A DNA stretch of 64,000 nt from Flavobacteriales bacterium. Lineage in GTDB: Bacteria > Bacteroidota > Bacteroidia > Flavobacteriales_F > PHOS-HE28. Positions 36,276 to 43,624 of this stretch are shown in pieces. Position 1 is the stretch's first letter, and each line of letters starts with the position of its first letter. Location of the stretch: the NCBI GenBank assembly GCA_020852835.1, contig JADZAC010000038.1, positions 1-64,000 on the forward strand, written 5' to 3'. Both the position numbers and the translations under genes were made by a program. The notes beneath the pieces are model-generated. The model did not search any database, was not told where the DNA came from, and saw nothing but the letters and a program-made list of their open reading frames with translations.

Positions 36276-37382
36276 ATGGACCGCGTTATCATCCTGCTAG
36301 CCGCGCTGCTGTTTCCCGTGCTCTGCCTGCCCCAAGGCATCCCGGAAACGGTGGCACCCCCGCCCCCGCCGGCCAATGCCCTGCAAGGCGGCTGGGACCG
36401 GCAATTGAACCAGGCCAATGCCGCGCAATGGCAACTGGCCAACACCCATGCACCCGGCGATGCTGCCGCCCAATGGAACTGGTTCCAGAGCGCCTACCTG
36501 GCTTCCAATAGCCGCAACAACGGCACACTGCCCCAGCAGGACCGCCAGGCGCTCATTTCCATAGCCGACAATATCCGCACCCTGGCGCCCAACAGCTTCG
36601 AGCACCACATGGCGGAATACTACCTGCAGTTCCCTGCGCCGTCCGCCTTTGACCAGTTGGAGGCGGCATACCGCTTGGCACCGGGGCGTGCGGAACTGCT
36701 CTCCCCTATGCTCACCAAGGCATTGATGGAAGGGGATCGGCCCGCCATGGTGACCTGGAGCCGGGAACTGGCACAAAGCGGGAAGGTGGCGCCCGGCCTT
36801 GCCCGGGCCGCGCAAGACCTGTTCTTCTGCCTGCCCCCGCAGGCGGTAGTCTTCACCAACGGGGAGATGGACATGCAACCGGCGCTGGTGCGGCAACTGC
36901 AATACCAAGACAAGCCCGGCGTGCTCCTGGTGGACCGGCGCCTGCTCACCCATCCGCCCTATCGCGCCCGTGTATGGCAACTTGCGGGCGCCACCGGTCC
37001 GGTCCCCGGTGCGGGTCCTGCCTTTGCTGCGGCGCTGCTCTCGGCCGGCACCCGCCCGGTGTATTTCGCGCTGGGCATGGAGCGCAGCTGGTTGGAACAC
37101 TTCCCCGGGCAGCTTCACGCTGTGGGTGCCGCGTTCCGTGTTGGCATGGCTTCTCCGCAAGATGCCACCGAACTCTCCAACAACTGGCACGCCATGCACA
37201 AGCCCATGGACGCCGGGCCCCTCAGTCGCAACTACCTCTTGCCCGGCGCCATGCTACTGGAGCAAGCCCGGGCTGCGGGCCAGCAGGCCCGGGCCCGGCA
37301 GCTCGAACAGGAGCTCCGCCGCATGGCCTCAGCTACCGGCGCCCTGAGCCAGCTTCAACAACTGGGCATCATCACCCGCTGA
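36276..37382 (+). CDS. secreted protein, TPR-like helical
   Basis: This 368-residue protein has a signal peptide (MDRVIILLAALLFPVLCLPQG) and a proline-rich segment, then a helical region with tetratricopeptide-like spacing (EHHMAEYYLQFPAPSAFDQLEAAYRLAPG). A later part reads AVVFTNGEMDMQPALVRQLQ..VLLVDRRLL, resembling the C-terminal soluble part of Bacteroidota DUF2723-type proteins. It begins an operon with a sigma factor five bases downstream. It may be the envelope component that signals to, or is controlled by, the sigma/anti-sigma pair, but that is inferred only from position. Confidence 0.7.
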   Translation: MDRVIILLAALLFPVLCLPQGIPETVAPPPPPANALQGGWDRQLNQANAAQWQLANTHAPGDAAAQWNWFQSAYLASNSRNNGTLPQQDRQALISIADNIRTLAPNSFEHHMAEYYLQFPAPSAFDQLEAAYRLAPGRAELLSPMLTKALMEGDRPAMVTWSRELAQSGKVAPGLARAAQDLFFCLPPQAVVFTNGEMDMQPALVRQLQYQDKPGVLLVDRRLLTHPPYRARVWQLAGATGPVPGAGPAFAAALLSAGTRPVYFALGMERSWLEHFPGQLHAVGAAFRVGMASPQDATELSNNWHAMHKPMDAGPLSRNYLLPGAMLLEQARAAGQQARARQLEQELRRMASATGALSQLQQLGIITR

Positions 37383-37387
37383 GCACC

Positions 37388-37999
37388 ATGGCCCTGTTCC
37401 GTACCGACCACGCGGCCTTGGGCGACGAGCGCCTGATGGAGCTGGTGCTGCGCGGCAACGAGCGTGCCTTCGCCACCCTCTACGACCGGTACCAGCGCAG
37501 GCTACTCTCCTACTTCCGCCGCATGCTGTGGAACAACGGCGAACTGGCGCAGGACCTCCTCCAGGACCTCTTCACCAAGCTGGCGCACCACCCGGCCAGC
37601 TTCGACCCGCAGCGCCCGTTCAGCACCTGGTTGTACAGCGTGGCCAACAACATGTGCAAGAATGAATACCGGCGGCAGGCCGTGCGTAACGCTGCGGCAC
37701 CGTTGCTGAAGGCATCTGCGAACCACACCGCCCAGGCCGTGGAAGGCACTGCTTTGGACCATGAACTCTTCAACCGGCGCTTGGAAGAAGAGCTCGACAA
37801 ACTGGAGCCCGACCAGAAGGCCACCTTCGTGATGCGCCATTACGAGGACATGGCCATCAAGGAGATCGCCGCCGTGTTCGGCATTTCCGAAGGCACGGTG
37901 AAAAGCCGCTTGTTCTACACCGTGAAGAAGCTCGCCGCCAGCTTGCCCGAATTCAACCCCGCTCCCGCCGATGCCCCGCGCGCCGCGCGTAACCGATGA
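37388..37999 (+). CDS. ECF-type RNA polymerase sigma factor
   Basis: This 203-residue protein has region 2 (ALYDRYQRRLLSYFRRMLW..DLLQDLFTKLAHH) and region 4 (LEPDQKATFVMRHYEDMAIKEIAAVFGISEGTVKSRL) of sigma-70, with the short linker of ECF sigma factors. It directs RNA polymerase to envelope or stress promoters. The ATG at 37388 gives the correct start of region 2. Its stop overlaps the ATG of a membrane protein that is the likely anti-sigma factor. Confidence 0.92.
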   Translation: MALFRTDHAALGDERLMELVLRGNERAFATLYDRYQRRLLSYFRRMLWNNGELAQDLLQDLFTKLAHHPASFDPQRPFSTWLYSVANNMCKNEYRRQAVRNAAAPLLKASANHTAQAVEGTALDHELFNRRLEEELDKLEPDQKATFVMRHYEDMAIKEIAAVFGISEGTVKSRLFYTVKKLAASLPEFNPAPADAPRAARNR

Positions 38000-38874
38000 A
38001 CCCCGCCATGGAACGCCCCGAACGATACGATCCCGAAGACCTCGAGCACCTGATGCTTGAACGCTCCTTCGATGAACTGCTGGCCGAGGAACAGGCTTTC
38101 GCCCTGCGCCACCTGCGGGACCGTGCCGAATACGAGCGCATGCGGGCACTGCTCCACCAGGTCCAGCAACAGCGCCAGGTGCCGCAAAACCGGGATGCCG
38201 ACCCGGCCGTGCGCGAGCGGGTGTTGGCCGCTTTCCGCGCCAAGCAGCAGCCCCATTGGCGCATTTGGCTGAACAGCGTGGGCGCCTTTCTATTTCCCGA
38301 GCGGCCCGCCGCATACTGGCGCCCAGTATTGGCCATGGGCCTGGTGGCCGTGGTGGCCATTGCCGTGCTGCGCCTTTCCACCCGGCCCGATCAGGCCAAG
38401 GTACTCGCGGAAGCCAAGTCTGCCGCCACGAACCAACACCAGGAAACCCCGGGACCGGCAGTAGGATCGCCGGAAAGCGTCGCTCCTCCCGTAGAAACAC
38501 CTGCCGCCGGCACCAATGCCCCTTCGCAACACCCGACCACCGCACAAGAAGAAGCGGTCGATAGCAATGTGCCCATGAACGGCGCCGATGCAACTGAACT
38601 TCCCGGCTCCCCGGTGCAGACCAGCTTGGCCGAAGCCTCGACGATCCCGGATACCTTTAGGGCCATGGATGGGATCGACGCCGATCGTGCACATGAGGAC
38701 CTGGCCGTCGCCAAGCAGGCCGCTGCCAAACGGGCGGAAGTCGCGGTAGGAGCCGTAACGATATCGGAAACTGCTGCAGCCCCGACCAATGCTAAGCTCG
38801 ACAGAGCGCACGCCCAAGAGCATGCCAGCTACACCGAAGACGACTTGTTGGGCTTGCTTCAGGCCGTGTGGTAG
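37996..38874 (+). CDS. putative membrane anti-sigma factor
   Basis: This 292-residue protein has a cytoplasmic helical N-terminal domain (residues 1-100), one membrane helix at about 112-126 (VLAMGLVAVVAIAVL), and a long low-complexity periplasmic part rich in Ala, Thr and Pro. The architecture and the ATGA overlap with the ECF sigma gene suggest an anti-sigma factor. No zinc-binding HxxxCxxC motif is present, so the call is positional. It ends the three-gene operon. Confidence 0.65.
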   Translation: MNPAMERPERYDPEDLEHLMLERSFDELLAEEQAFALRHLRDRAEYERMRALLHQVQQQRQVPQNRDADPAVRERVLAAFRAKQQPHWRIWLNSVGAFLFPERPAAYWRPVLAMGLVAVVAIAVLRLSTRPDQAKVLAEAKSAATNQHQETPGPAVGSPESVAPPVETPAAGTNAPSQHPTTAQEEAVDSNVPMNGADATELPGSPVQTSLAEASTIPDTFRAMDGIDADRAHEDLAVAKQAAAKRAEVAVGAVTISETAAAPTNAKLDRAHAQEHASYTEDDLLGLLQAVW

Positions 38875-38969
38875 CCTAACATCCGGCGCGCTGCAGAGAA
38901 TGTTGCAGGGAAAGAGGACTTGGGCCGGTTGAAAAATTACTCTTCATTTACCCAGGCCCCCGCGAAGCA

Positions 38970-38996
38970 AAGCCCCCCATAATGCTTGGAGGGCTT
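38970..38996 (-). terminator. hairpin downstream of tRNA-Thr
   Basis: On the minus strand AAGCCCTCC pairs with GGGGGGCTT (one mismatch) around a short loop, followed by TGCTT. It is suitably placed to end the tRNA transcript, but the T-run is poor. Confidence 0.45.
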
Positions 38997-39009
38997 GATG
39001 CTCGATGAG

Positions 39010-39081
39010 AGCCTCCTGTCAGAATTGAACTGACGACCTGCTCATTACGAATGAGCTGCTCTACCGCTGAGCTAAGGAGGC
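39010..39081 (-). tRNA. tRNA-Thr (anticodon CGT)
   Basis: The minus strand folds into a full cloverleaf: acceptor stem GCCTCCT/AGGAGGC, D arm GCTC-AGCGGTA-GAGC, anticodon stem GCTCA/TGAGC with loop TTCGTAA, and T arm GTCAG-TTCAATT-CTGAC. The anticodon CGT reads the threonine codon ACG. The discriminator base is T, and no CCA is encoded. Confidence 0.95.
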
Positions 39082-39115
39082 AAGAAATAGAGATCACCCA
39101 CAGGTGAACGGGCGG

Positions 39116-39123
39116 CAAATGTA
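39116..39123 (-). promoter_or_regulatory. -7 promoter element of tRNA-Thr
   Basis: TACATTTG on the minus strand matches TAnnTTTG exactly, about 35 bases before the mature tRNA 5' end. Confidence 0.55.
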
Positions 39124-39165
39124 ACCGCCTGTGCGATATGGCGGATGCCGTTTCACCACCTGAGC

Positions 39166-39810
39166 TCAGAGTTTCACCAACAAGCCGGCCTGGAGAACCG
39201 CGCCCGATGTTCGCAAGGAGGCGGAATAATTCACCCGGTCCAGCGCCGGGTCTTCGGGGTCGCGGCTGGTCCAGTTCAAGCTGTGGGCGGCGTAACTGAG
39301 GCCGACGCCCAAACCGATGGTCTCGCCCAAGTACCATTGCACCGTTGCACCAGGGCGCAGAAAGCCTCCGGAATAGCGGTCTTCAAACAGTCTGTTACCG
39401 CTGCGCACCTCTGCTATCCGCAGGGTGTTGACACCCAGGTCAATTTCAAAAAGCAGTGTGAAGCGGTCATAGTTGATCGCATGGAAGCGGGGAGAAACAG
39501 CAAACAAGACCAAGCTATTGGGTTGTGTGCCGGCCGAATCGAGATAGCGGCCTGGCTCCACGCAAAGCCCCAGGCTCAGGCGGTCGCTGAGGCCATAGTG
39601 CACCTCCAGGGGATAAGTGGTCGTCACGGCCGCATCGCGGTCGGAATACTTCACCGAAAAGCTGCCCGCATTCACTTCGCTGCGGTAGTGCGTGGCATGT
39701 ACGCCGAAGGCTGCACCTAAGGCGAACTGGATGGTGCCGGCCTGGTTCACCTGAGCGGAGGTGTGCGCCACGTAGCCTGCCATGGCCAGCAGCGCGAAGA
39801 TGAATTTCAT
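39166..39810 (-). CDS. outer-membrane beta-barrel protein
   Basis: This 214-residue protein has a signal peptide (MKFIFALLAMAGYVAHTSAQ) and eight or more amphipathic strands ending in aromatics (IQFALGAAFGVHATHYRS, YPLEVHYGLSDRLSLGLCVE, FTLLFEIDLGVNTLR, ATVQWYLGETIGLGVGLSYA, AVLQAGLLVKL). This fits a small outer-membrane barrel. TACTTTTG (39838-39831) is a good -7 element. It is divergent from the GNAT gene. No specific family was recognised. Confidence 0.72.
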   Translation of the reverse strand: MKFIFALLAMAGYVAHTSAQVNQAGTIQFALGAAFGVHATHYRSEVNAGSFSVKYSDRDAAVTTTYPLEVHYGLSDRLSLGLCVEPGRYLDSAGTQPNSLVLFAVSPRFHAINYDRFTLLFEIDLGVNTLRIAEVRSGNRLFEDRYSGGFLRPGATVQWYLGETIGLGVGLSYAAHSLNWTSRDPEDPALDRVNYSASLRTSGAVLQAGLLVKL

Positions 39811-39830
39811 GCAATGGTTATCCAAGGCCG

Positions 39831-39861
39831 CAAAAGTACCATGGCCCCCCAGCTATCTTGG
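39831..39861. promoter_or_regulatory. divergent promoter pair, beta-barrel and GNAT genes
   Basis: TACTTTTG on the minus strand (39838-39831) matches TAnnTTTG exactly. TATCTTGG on the plus strand (39854-39861), one mismatch from it, sits five bases before the GNAT ATG. Confidence 0.5.
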
Positions 39862-39865
39862 CGCC

Positions 39866-40723
39866 ATGGATGGATATGACCTGTTGCCGGTGGAACTCGG
39901 GCCGGAACAGCTGAACCCCGTGGCAACCCTGCTGCAAACAGCGTTTCCCGATGCCCTGCATTTCACGCAACGAGTGCTGCAGTGGCAGTACACGGAGAAT
40001 CCGGCAGGTTTCGCAGTGGGCACCAATGCATGGAGTGCCGGTGAACTGGCAGGGCACTACGTAGCCTTGCCCATGCGGGCACGTGTGCACGGCATCCCCG
40101 AGCGGGGTTTGCTATCGCTGAACACCGCCACGCATTCCGCCCATCAAGGCAAGGGGCTGTTCACCCGGTTGGCCATGGCCACGTTTGAGCGCGCCGCCAA
40201 CGAAGGCTATGGCTTTGTAGTGGGCGTGGCCAATGCCAACAGCACGCCGGGTTTCCTGAAAAAACTCGGATTCAGCCTGGTGTCGCCCCTGAAGGCCATG
40301 ATCGGTGGTGGCCCCGTGCCCGCAAGGACAGGCACCGGGCCTGTACATTTTGAACAGGCATGGGAAGCGGATACCTTGGCGTGGCGCTTGCACCACCCGG
40401 CCTTCACCTATTCGGCGAAGCACGTGCGCAGGGGCACGCTGATCCTCTCCAACCGTACCCAGTTCGGTGCGCGGTACATCTTGAGCATGCGCAACATGGC
40501 AGAGATCCCTGCGGGGTTGCCTACCGAAACGCGTGCCGTATGGCGGAAAGTGTGGATCGGCCTGGATCCCGCCTTGCAATGGCGCGGCCACGCATACATC
40601 AACATTCCCATGCGCCTCCGGCCGGCGCCGCTCAACCTCATCTTCAAGGACCTCACCGGAGCCAACAGGAGCTTGGATCCCGCCACGGTACGGTTTGATT
40701 GCATGGACTTCGACATCCTCTGA
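39866..40723 (+). CDS. GNAT-family acetyltransferase
   Basis: This 285-residue protein has GNAT motif A (THSAHQGKGLFTRLAMATFERA, with QGKGL as the pyrophosphate-binding loop) and a following strand-turn-helix (YGFVVGVANANSTPGFLKKLGFSLV). It should acetylate an unknown substrate in the cytoplasm using acetyl-CoA. The C-terminal third (about 170-285) is an extra domain of unknown role. The ATG at 39866 gives a normal GNAT start. Confidence 0.75.
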   Translation: MDGYDLLPVELGPEQLNPVATLLQTAFPDALHFTQRVLQWQYTENPAGFAVGTNAWSAGELAGHYVALPMRARVHGIPERGLLSLNTATHSAHQGKGLFTRLAMATFERAANEGYGFVVGVANANSTPGFLKKLGFSLVSPLKAMIGGGPVPARTGTGPVHFEQAWEADTLAWRLHHPAFTYSAKHVRRGTLILSNRTQFGARYILSMRNMAEIPAGLPTETRAVWRKVWIGLDPALQWRGHAYINIPMRLRPAPLNLIFKDLTGANRSLDPATVRFDCMDFDIL

Positions 40724-40794
40724 GCATCCAACGATCCACACCATGCTGGTTGCAGTTCGCGCCAGCGAAACCTCGATGCGCTCCAGTTCAACCA

Positions 40795-40802
40795 TAACTT
40801 TG
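40795..40802 (+). promoter_or_regulatory. -7 promoter element of a small gene
   Basis: TAACTTTG matches TAnnTTTG exactly, 31 bases before the ATG of the 56-residue gene. An AAGAAGG stretch lies between. Confidence 0.5.
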
Positions 40803-40833
40803 GTGCTCTTCCTGCAAGAAGAAGGTGTGGAAC

Positions 40834-41004
40834 ATGGAACCGAACGAATTGGCCGGGGTGGAACGGTCTTATGCGGAATACAAGGAAGTGGAACACCTTT
40901 CCTTTGATCCGCTCATTGCCCTGAACCTGCCGGCCACGTATGAAGAAGTGGTGCAGCGCTACAAAAGGCTGCGCGGGGAATCCCGGCCGCCCAGCCTGAA
41001 CTGA
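40834..41004 (+). CDS. 56-residue hypothetical protein
   Basis: The small product MEPNELAGVERSYAEYKEVE continues with HLSFDPLIALNLPATYEEVV and ends in a basic tail. It lies between the GNAT and EF-G genes, with an exact TAnnTTTG promoter box and a possible ribosome-binding stretch in front. The amphipathic helical character suggests a protein-binding or regulatory role, but no family is recognised. Confidence 0.55.
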   Translation: MEPNELAGVERSYAEYKEVEHLSFDPLIALNLPATYEEVVQRYKRLRGESRPPSLN

Positions 41005-41491
41005 GCAGCCTGGTACACCGGTAATTGCCATGCCCGGCTTTGCGCCGGCGTGCTGTGCCGTGGTAGCGAAGCGCGGCCTTTCGGGCCCTCTTTCCTGTTC
41101 CTTTCCCCGTTGAAGCCCATGAGGGCTGAGGCTCTCGCGGCATACCGGGCAGGCAGGGCAAGCTTATCTTAGTTCAACCATCAATGGAAGCTGCTGATAT
41201 TACTGAGGTTTGGAATGGCCCTTCAGCTCCGCTCCGGGCAGCTTAGGCCATATCAACGAGAACTGCCCTAAGCGGAGCCGAAGGGCTTACATTGGACAAC
41301 ATCGGCGGTGGCTCTGCATGTTGCACATTTCCATCAAGCCAGCTCAGTTGCGGTCATCATTGATGCATTTGCCCTGACCGGGCAGGGTTCCACCCCGGGA
41401 AAATAACTTACCTTCCAGCCTGCATTGGGCGGCACGCACTCCCCCAGTTGCGCTCCGTTCTTTTCCCTGTTCCCACCCAAAACCTTGACAC
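41005..41491. other. gene-less stretch with a long imperfect hairpin
   Basis: No gene is seen between the 56-residue gene and EF-G. The inverted repeat at 41218-41286 is its main feature. The 5' region of the EF-G gene fills the right end. Confidence 0.45.
41218..41286. repeat. 24-bp imperfect inverted repeat
   Basis: Arms at 41218-41241 and 41263-41286 contain GCTCCGCT/AGCGGAGC, GCCCTTC/GAAGGGC and GGGCAG/CTGCCC with short mismatches, enclosing a 21-base loop. It resembles a MITE-like or REP-like hairpin; a transcript through it could fold strongly. Confidence 0.6.
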
Positions 41492-43621
41492 ATGAAGAGC
41501 TATGATGAGAAACACATCAAGAATATCGTGCTGCTGGGATCGCATGGAAGCGGCAAGACCACCTTGGCCGAGACCATGCTGTATGAGGCGGGCCTGCTCA
41601 CGCGCAGAGGCCGTGTTGAAGATGGGACCACGGTAAGCGACCACAGTGCACAGGAACGCGAACGGGGCTACAGCACGCAATGTGCATGCTTGCACACCGA
41701 GTGGCGCAACTACAAGATCAACATCATCGATACACCGGGGCTGGATGAGTTCTCTGCGGAAACCGTGCCGGCCATCCAGGTTGCGGACACCTGTATTCTG
41801 GTGCTGAATGCACGCCAAGGAGTGGAAGTGGGCACTGAGCTGGTATGGGAACATGTCCAGCCCGCAGAAAAGCCCGTGATCCTGGCCATCAACCAACTGG
41901 ACCATCCCGGGGCGGATTTTGACGCCACCCTCGCCCAGGCCCGCGACCTGTTGGGCCCGGCGGTGACCGTGATGCAGTACCCTCTGGAGCAGGGTGAAGG
42001 ATTCCACCGGATCATCGACCTGCTGCGCATGACCATGTATGTCTTCAAGGATGAAGGGAGCAAGCCCGAAAAGCAGCCCATACCGGAAGCGGAACGGGAA
42101 CGCGCCGATCGGCTGCACAAGGAGCTGGTGGAAAAGGCCGCCGAGAATGATGAGCGGCTCATGGAACACTACTTTGACAAGGGCGAGCTGGATGAGGATG
42201 AAATGAGCCAGGGCCTGCGTGCGGGCATGATGCAGCGCAGCTGCTACCCGGTGTTCTGCCTCAGTGCCCTGCGCAACATGGGCAGCGGGCGCCTGATGGG
42301 ATTCATCGACAATGTGGCCCCCAGCGCGATGGACATGCCTCCTGCTTGTTCCGATGCCGGCGGGGAGGTGCTTTGCGCCAGCAGCGGCCCGGCGGTGGTT
42401 TACGTTTTCAAAACCGCCACTGAAGCCCATACCGGCAGGGTGAACTACTTCAAGGTGATGCGGGGGGAGCTGCGCGAGGGCCAGGAGCTGGTGAACGCAG
42501 AAACGGGCACGGTGGAGCGCATCGGCCAGTTGTTCATTCCCGAAGGCAAGGAGCGCAAGCCCGTGGACCGGTTGGTGGCGGGTGACATCGGCACGGTGAT
42601 CAAACTGAAGGACGCGGCCACCGGCAGCACCTTGCATGCCAAAGGCAGCGGGGTACGTTTGCCTGCCATCGCTTTTCCCGCACCGCGCCTCCAACGTACC
42701 ATGCGTGCAGCCGACACCAAGGAGGAGGAAAAACTGCACAGTGCCCTGCTGGAGATCCAGCAGGAAGATCCTTCCATCCAATTGCGCTACAACCGGGAAA
42801 CCGGCGAACGGGTCATCGGCATCATGGGCGAGATCCACTTGGGCATGGTGGAATGGAAGCTGGCCAACCGGTACAAGCTGGAGGTGGAAACGGGAAGCCC
42901 CAAGGTGGCCTACCGCGAAACGATCCGCAAGCCTGCGGCGGCCATGCACCGGCACAAGAAACAGACCGGGGGCAGCGGCCAATTCGCCGAGGTTCACCTG
43001 CGTATCGAACCATGGCACGAGGGCATGCCTGCACCTGCGGGGCTTCCGGTGCGCCACACCGAACAGGTGGACCTGCCCACCGGGGGCAAACTGGTGTTCC
43101 TCAACTGCATCACCGGGGGGGTCATCGATAACCGCTTCATGCCCAGCATCCTCAAAGGAGTGATGGAAAAAATGGAGCAAGGCCCGTTGACGGGATCGCC
43201 TGCACGTGATATCCGGGTGGCGGTGCACGACGGCAAGATGCACACGGTGGACAGCAATGACATCAGCTTCCGCATCGCCGGGCTCATGGCGTTCCGCGAG
43301 GCGTTCAACCAGGCGGACCCGTTGCTGATGGAACCGATACACGAGGTGGTGGTGCGGGTGCCGGAAGACCTGCTGGGCGATGTGATGACCGACCTTCAGG
43401 GGCGCCGCAGCATTATCCTGGGCATCGATGGCACCGGGCGCGTGCAAACGATCAAGGCCCAGGTGCCTGCCGCAGAACTCGACCGCTACAGCACCCGGCT
43501 GCGGAGCCTTACACAAGGCCGGGGCACCCACACTGAAGTTTTCCTGGAATACCGGCCCGTCCCTGCCGAACTTCAACAACGGTTGGTGCAGGACCACCAG
43601 CGGCAAGAGGTGCCGGCTTGA
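41492..43621 (+). CDS. divergent elongation factor G (EF-G2-like)
   Basis: This 709-residue protein has all five EF-G domains, but its GTPase centre is altered. The P-loop reads GSHGSGKT (residues 16-23; usually AHIDAGKT). Switch II reads DTPGLDEF, with Leu84 replacing the catalytic histidine of DTPGHVDF. The NKxD motif is NQLD (134-137). Bacteroides carries an EF-G2 paralog reported to lack GTPase activity and to act in starvation. These changes fit such a factor, so it may promote translocation without normal GTP hydrolysis. The C-terminal domains IV and V look complete. Confidence 0.88.
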   Translation: MKSYDEKHIKNIVLLGSHGSGKTTLAETMLYEAGLLTRRGRVEDGTTVSDHSAQERERGYSTQCACLHTEWRNYKINIIDTPGLDEFSAETVPAIQVADTCILVLNARQGVEVGTELVWEHVQPAEKPVILAINQLDHPGADFDATLAQARDLLGPAVTVMQYPLEQGEGFHRIIDLLRMTMYVFKDEGSKPEKQPIPEAERERADRLHKELVEKAAENDERLMEHYFDKGELDEDEMSQGLRAGMMQRSCYPVFCLSALRNMGSGRLMGFIDNVAPSAMDMPPACSDAGGEVLCASSGPAVVYVFKTATEAHTGRVNYFKVMRGELREGQELVNAETGTVERIGQLFIPEGKERKPVDRLVAGDIGTVIKLKDAATGSTLHAKGSGVRLPAIAFPAPRLQRTMRAADTKEEEKLHSALLEIQQEDPSIQLRYNRETGERVIGIMGEIHLGMVEWKLANRYKLEVETGSPKVAYRETIRKPAAAMHRHKKQTGGSGQFAEVHLRIEPWHEGMPAPAGLPVRHTEQVDLPTGGKLVFLNCITGGVIDNRFMPSILKGVMEKMEQGPLTGSPARDIRVAVHDGKMHTVDSNDISFRIAGLMAFREAFNQADPLLMEPIHEVVVRVPEDLLGDVMTDLQGRRSIILGIDGTGRVQTIKAQVPAAELDRYSTRLRSLTQGRGTHTEVFLEYRPVPAELQQRLVQDHQRQEVPA

Positions 43622-43624
43622 GCT

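Noticed and set aside
41408-43606. 732-codon open frame opposite the EF-G-like gene
   Set aside because: Shadow of a gene with clear EF-G domains on the plus strand.
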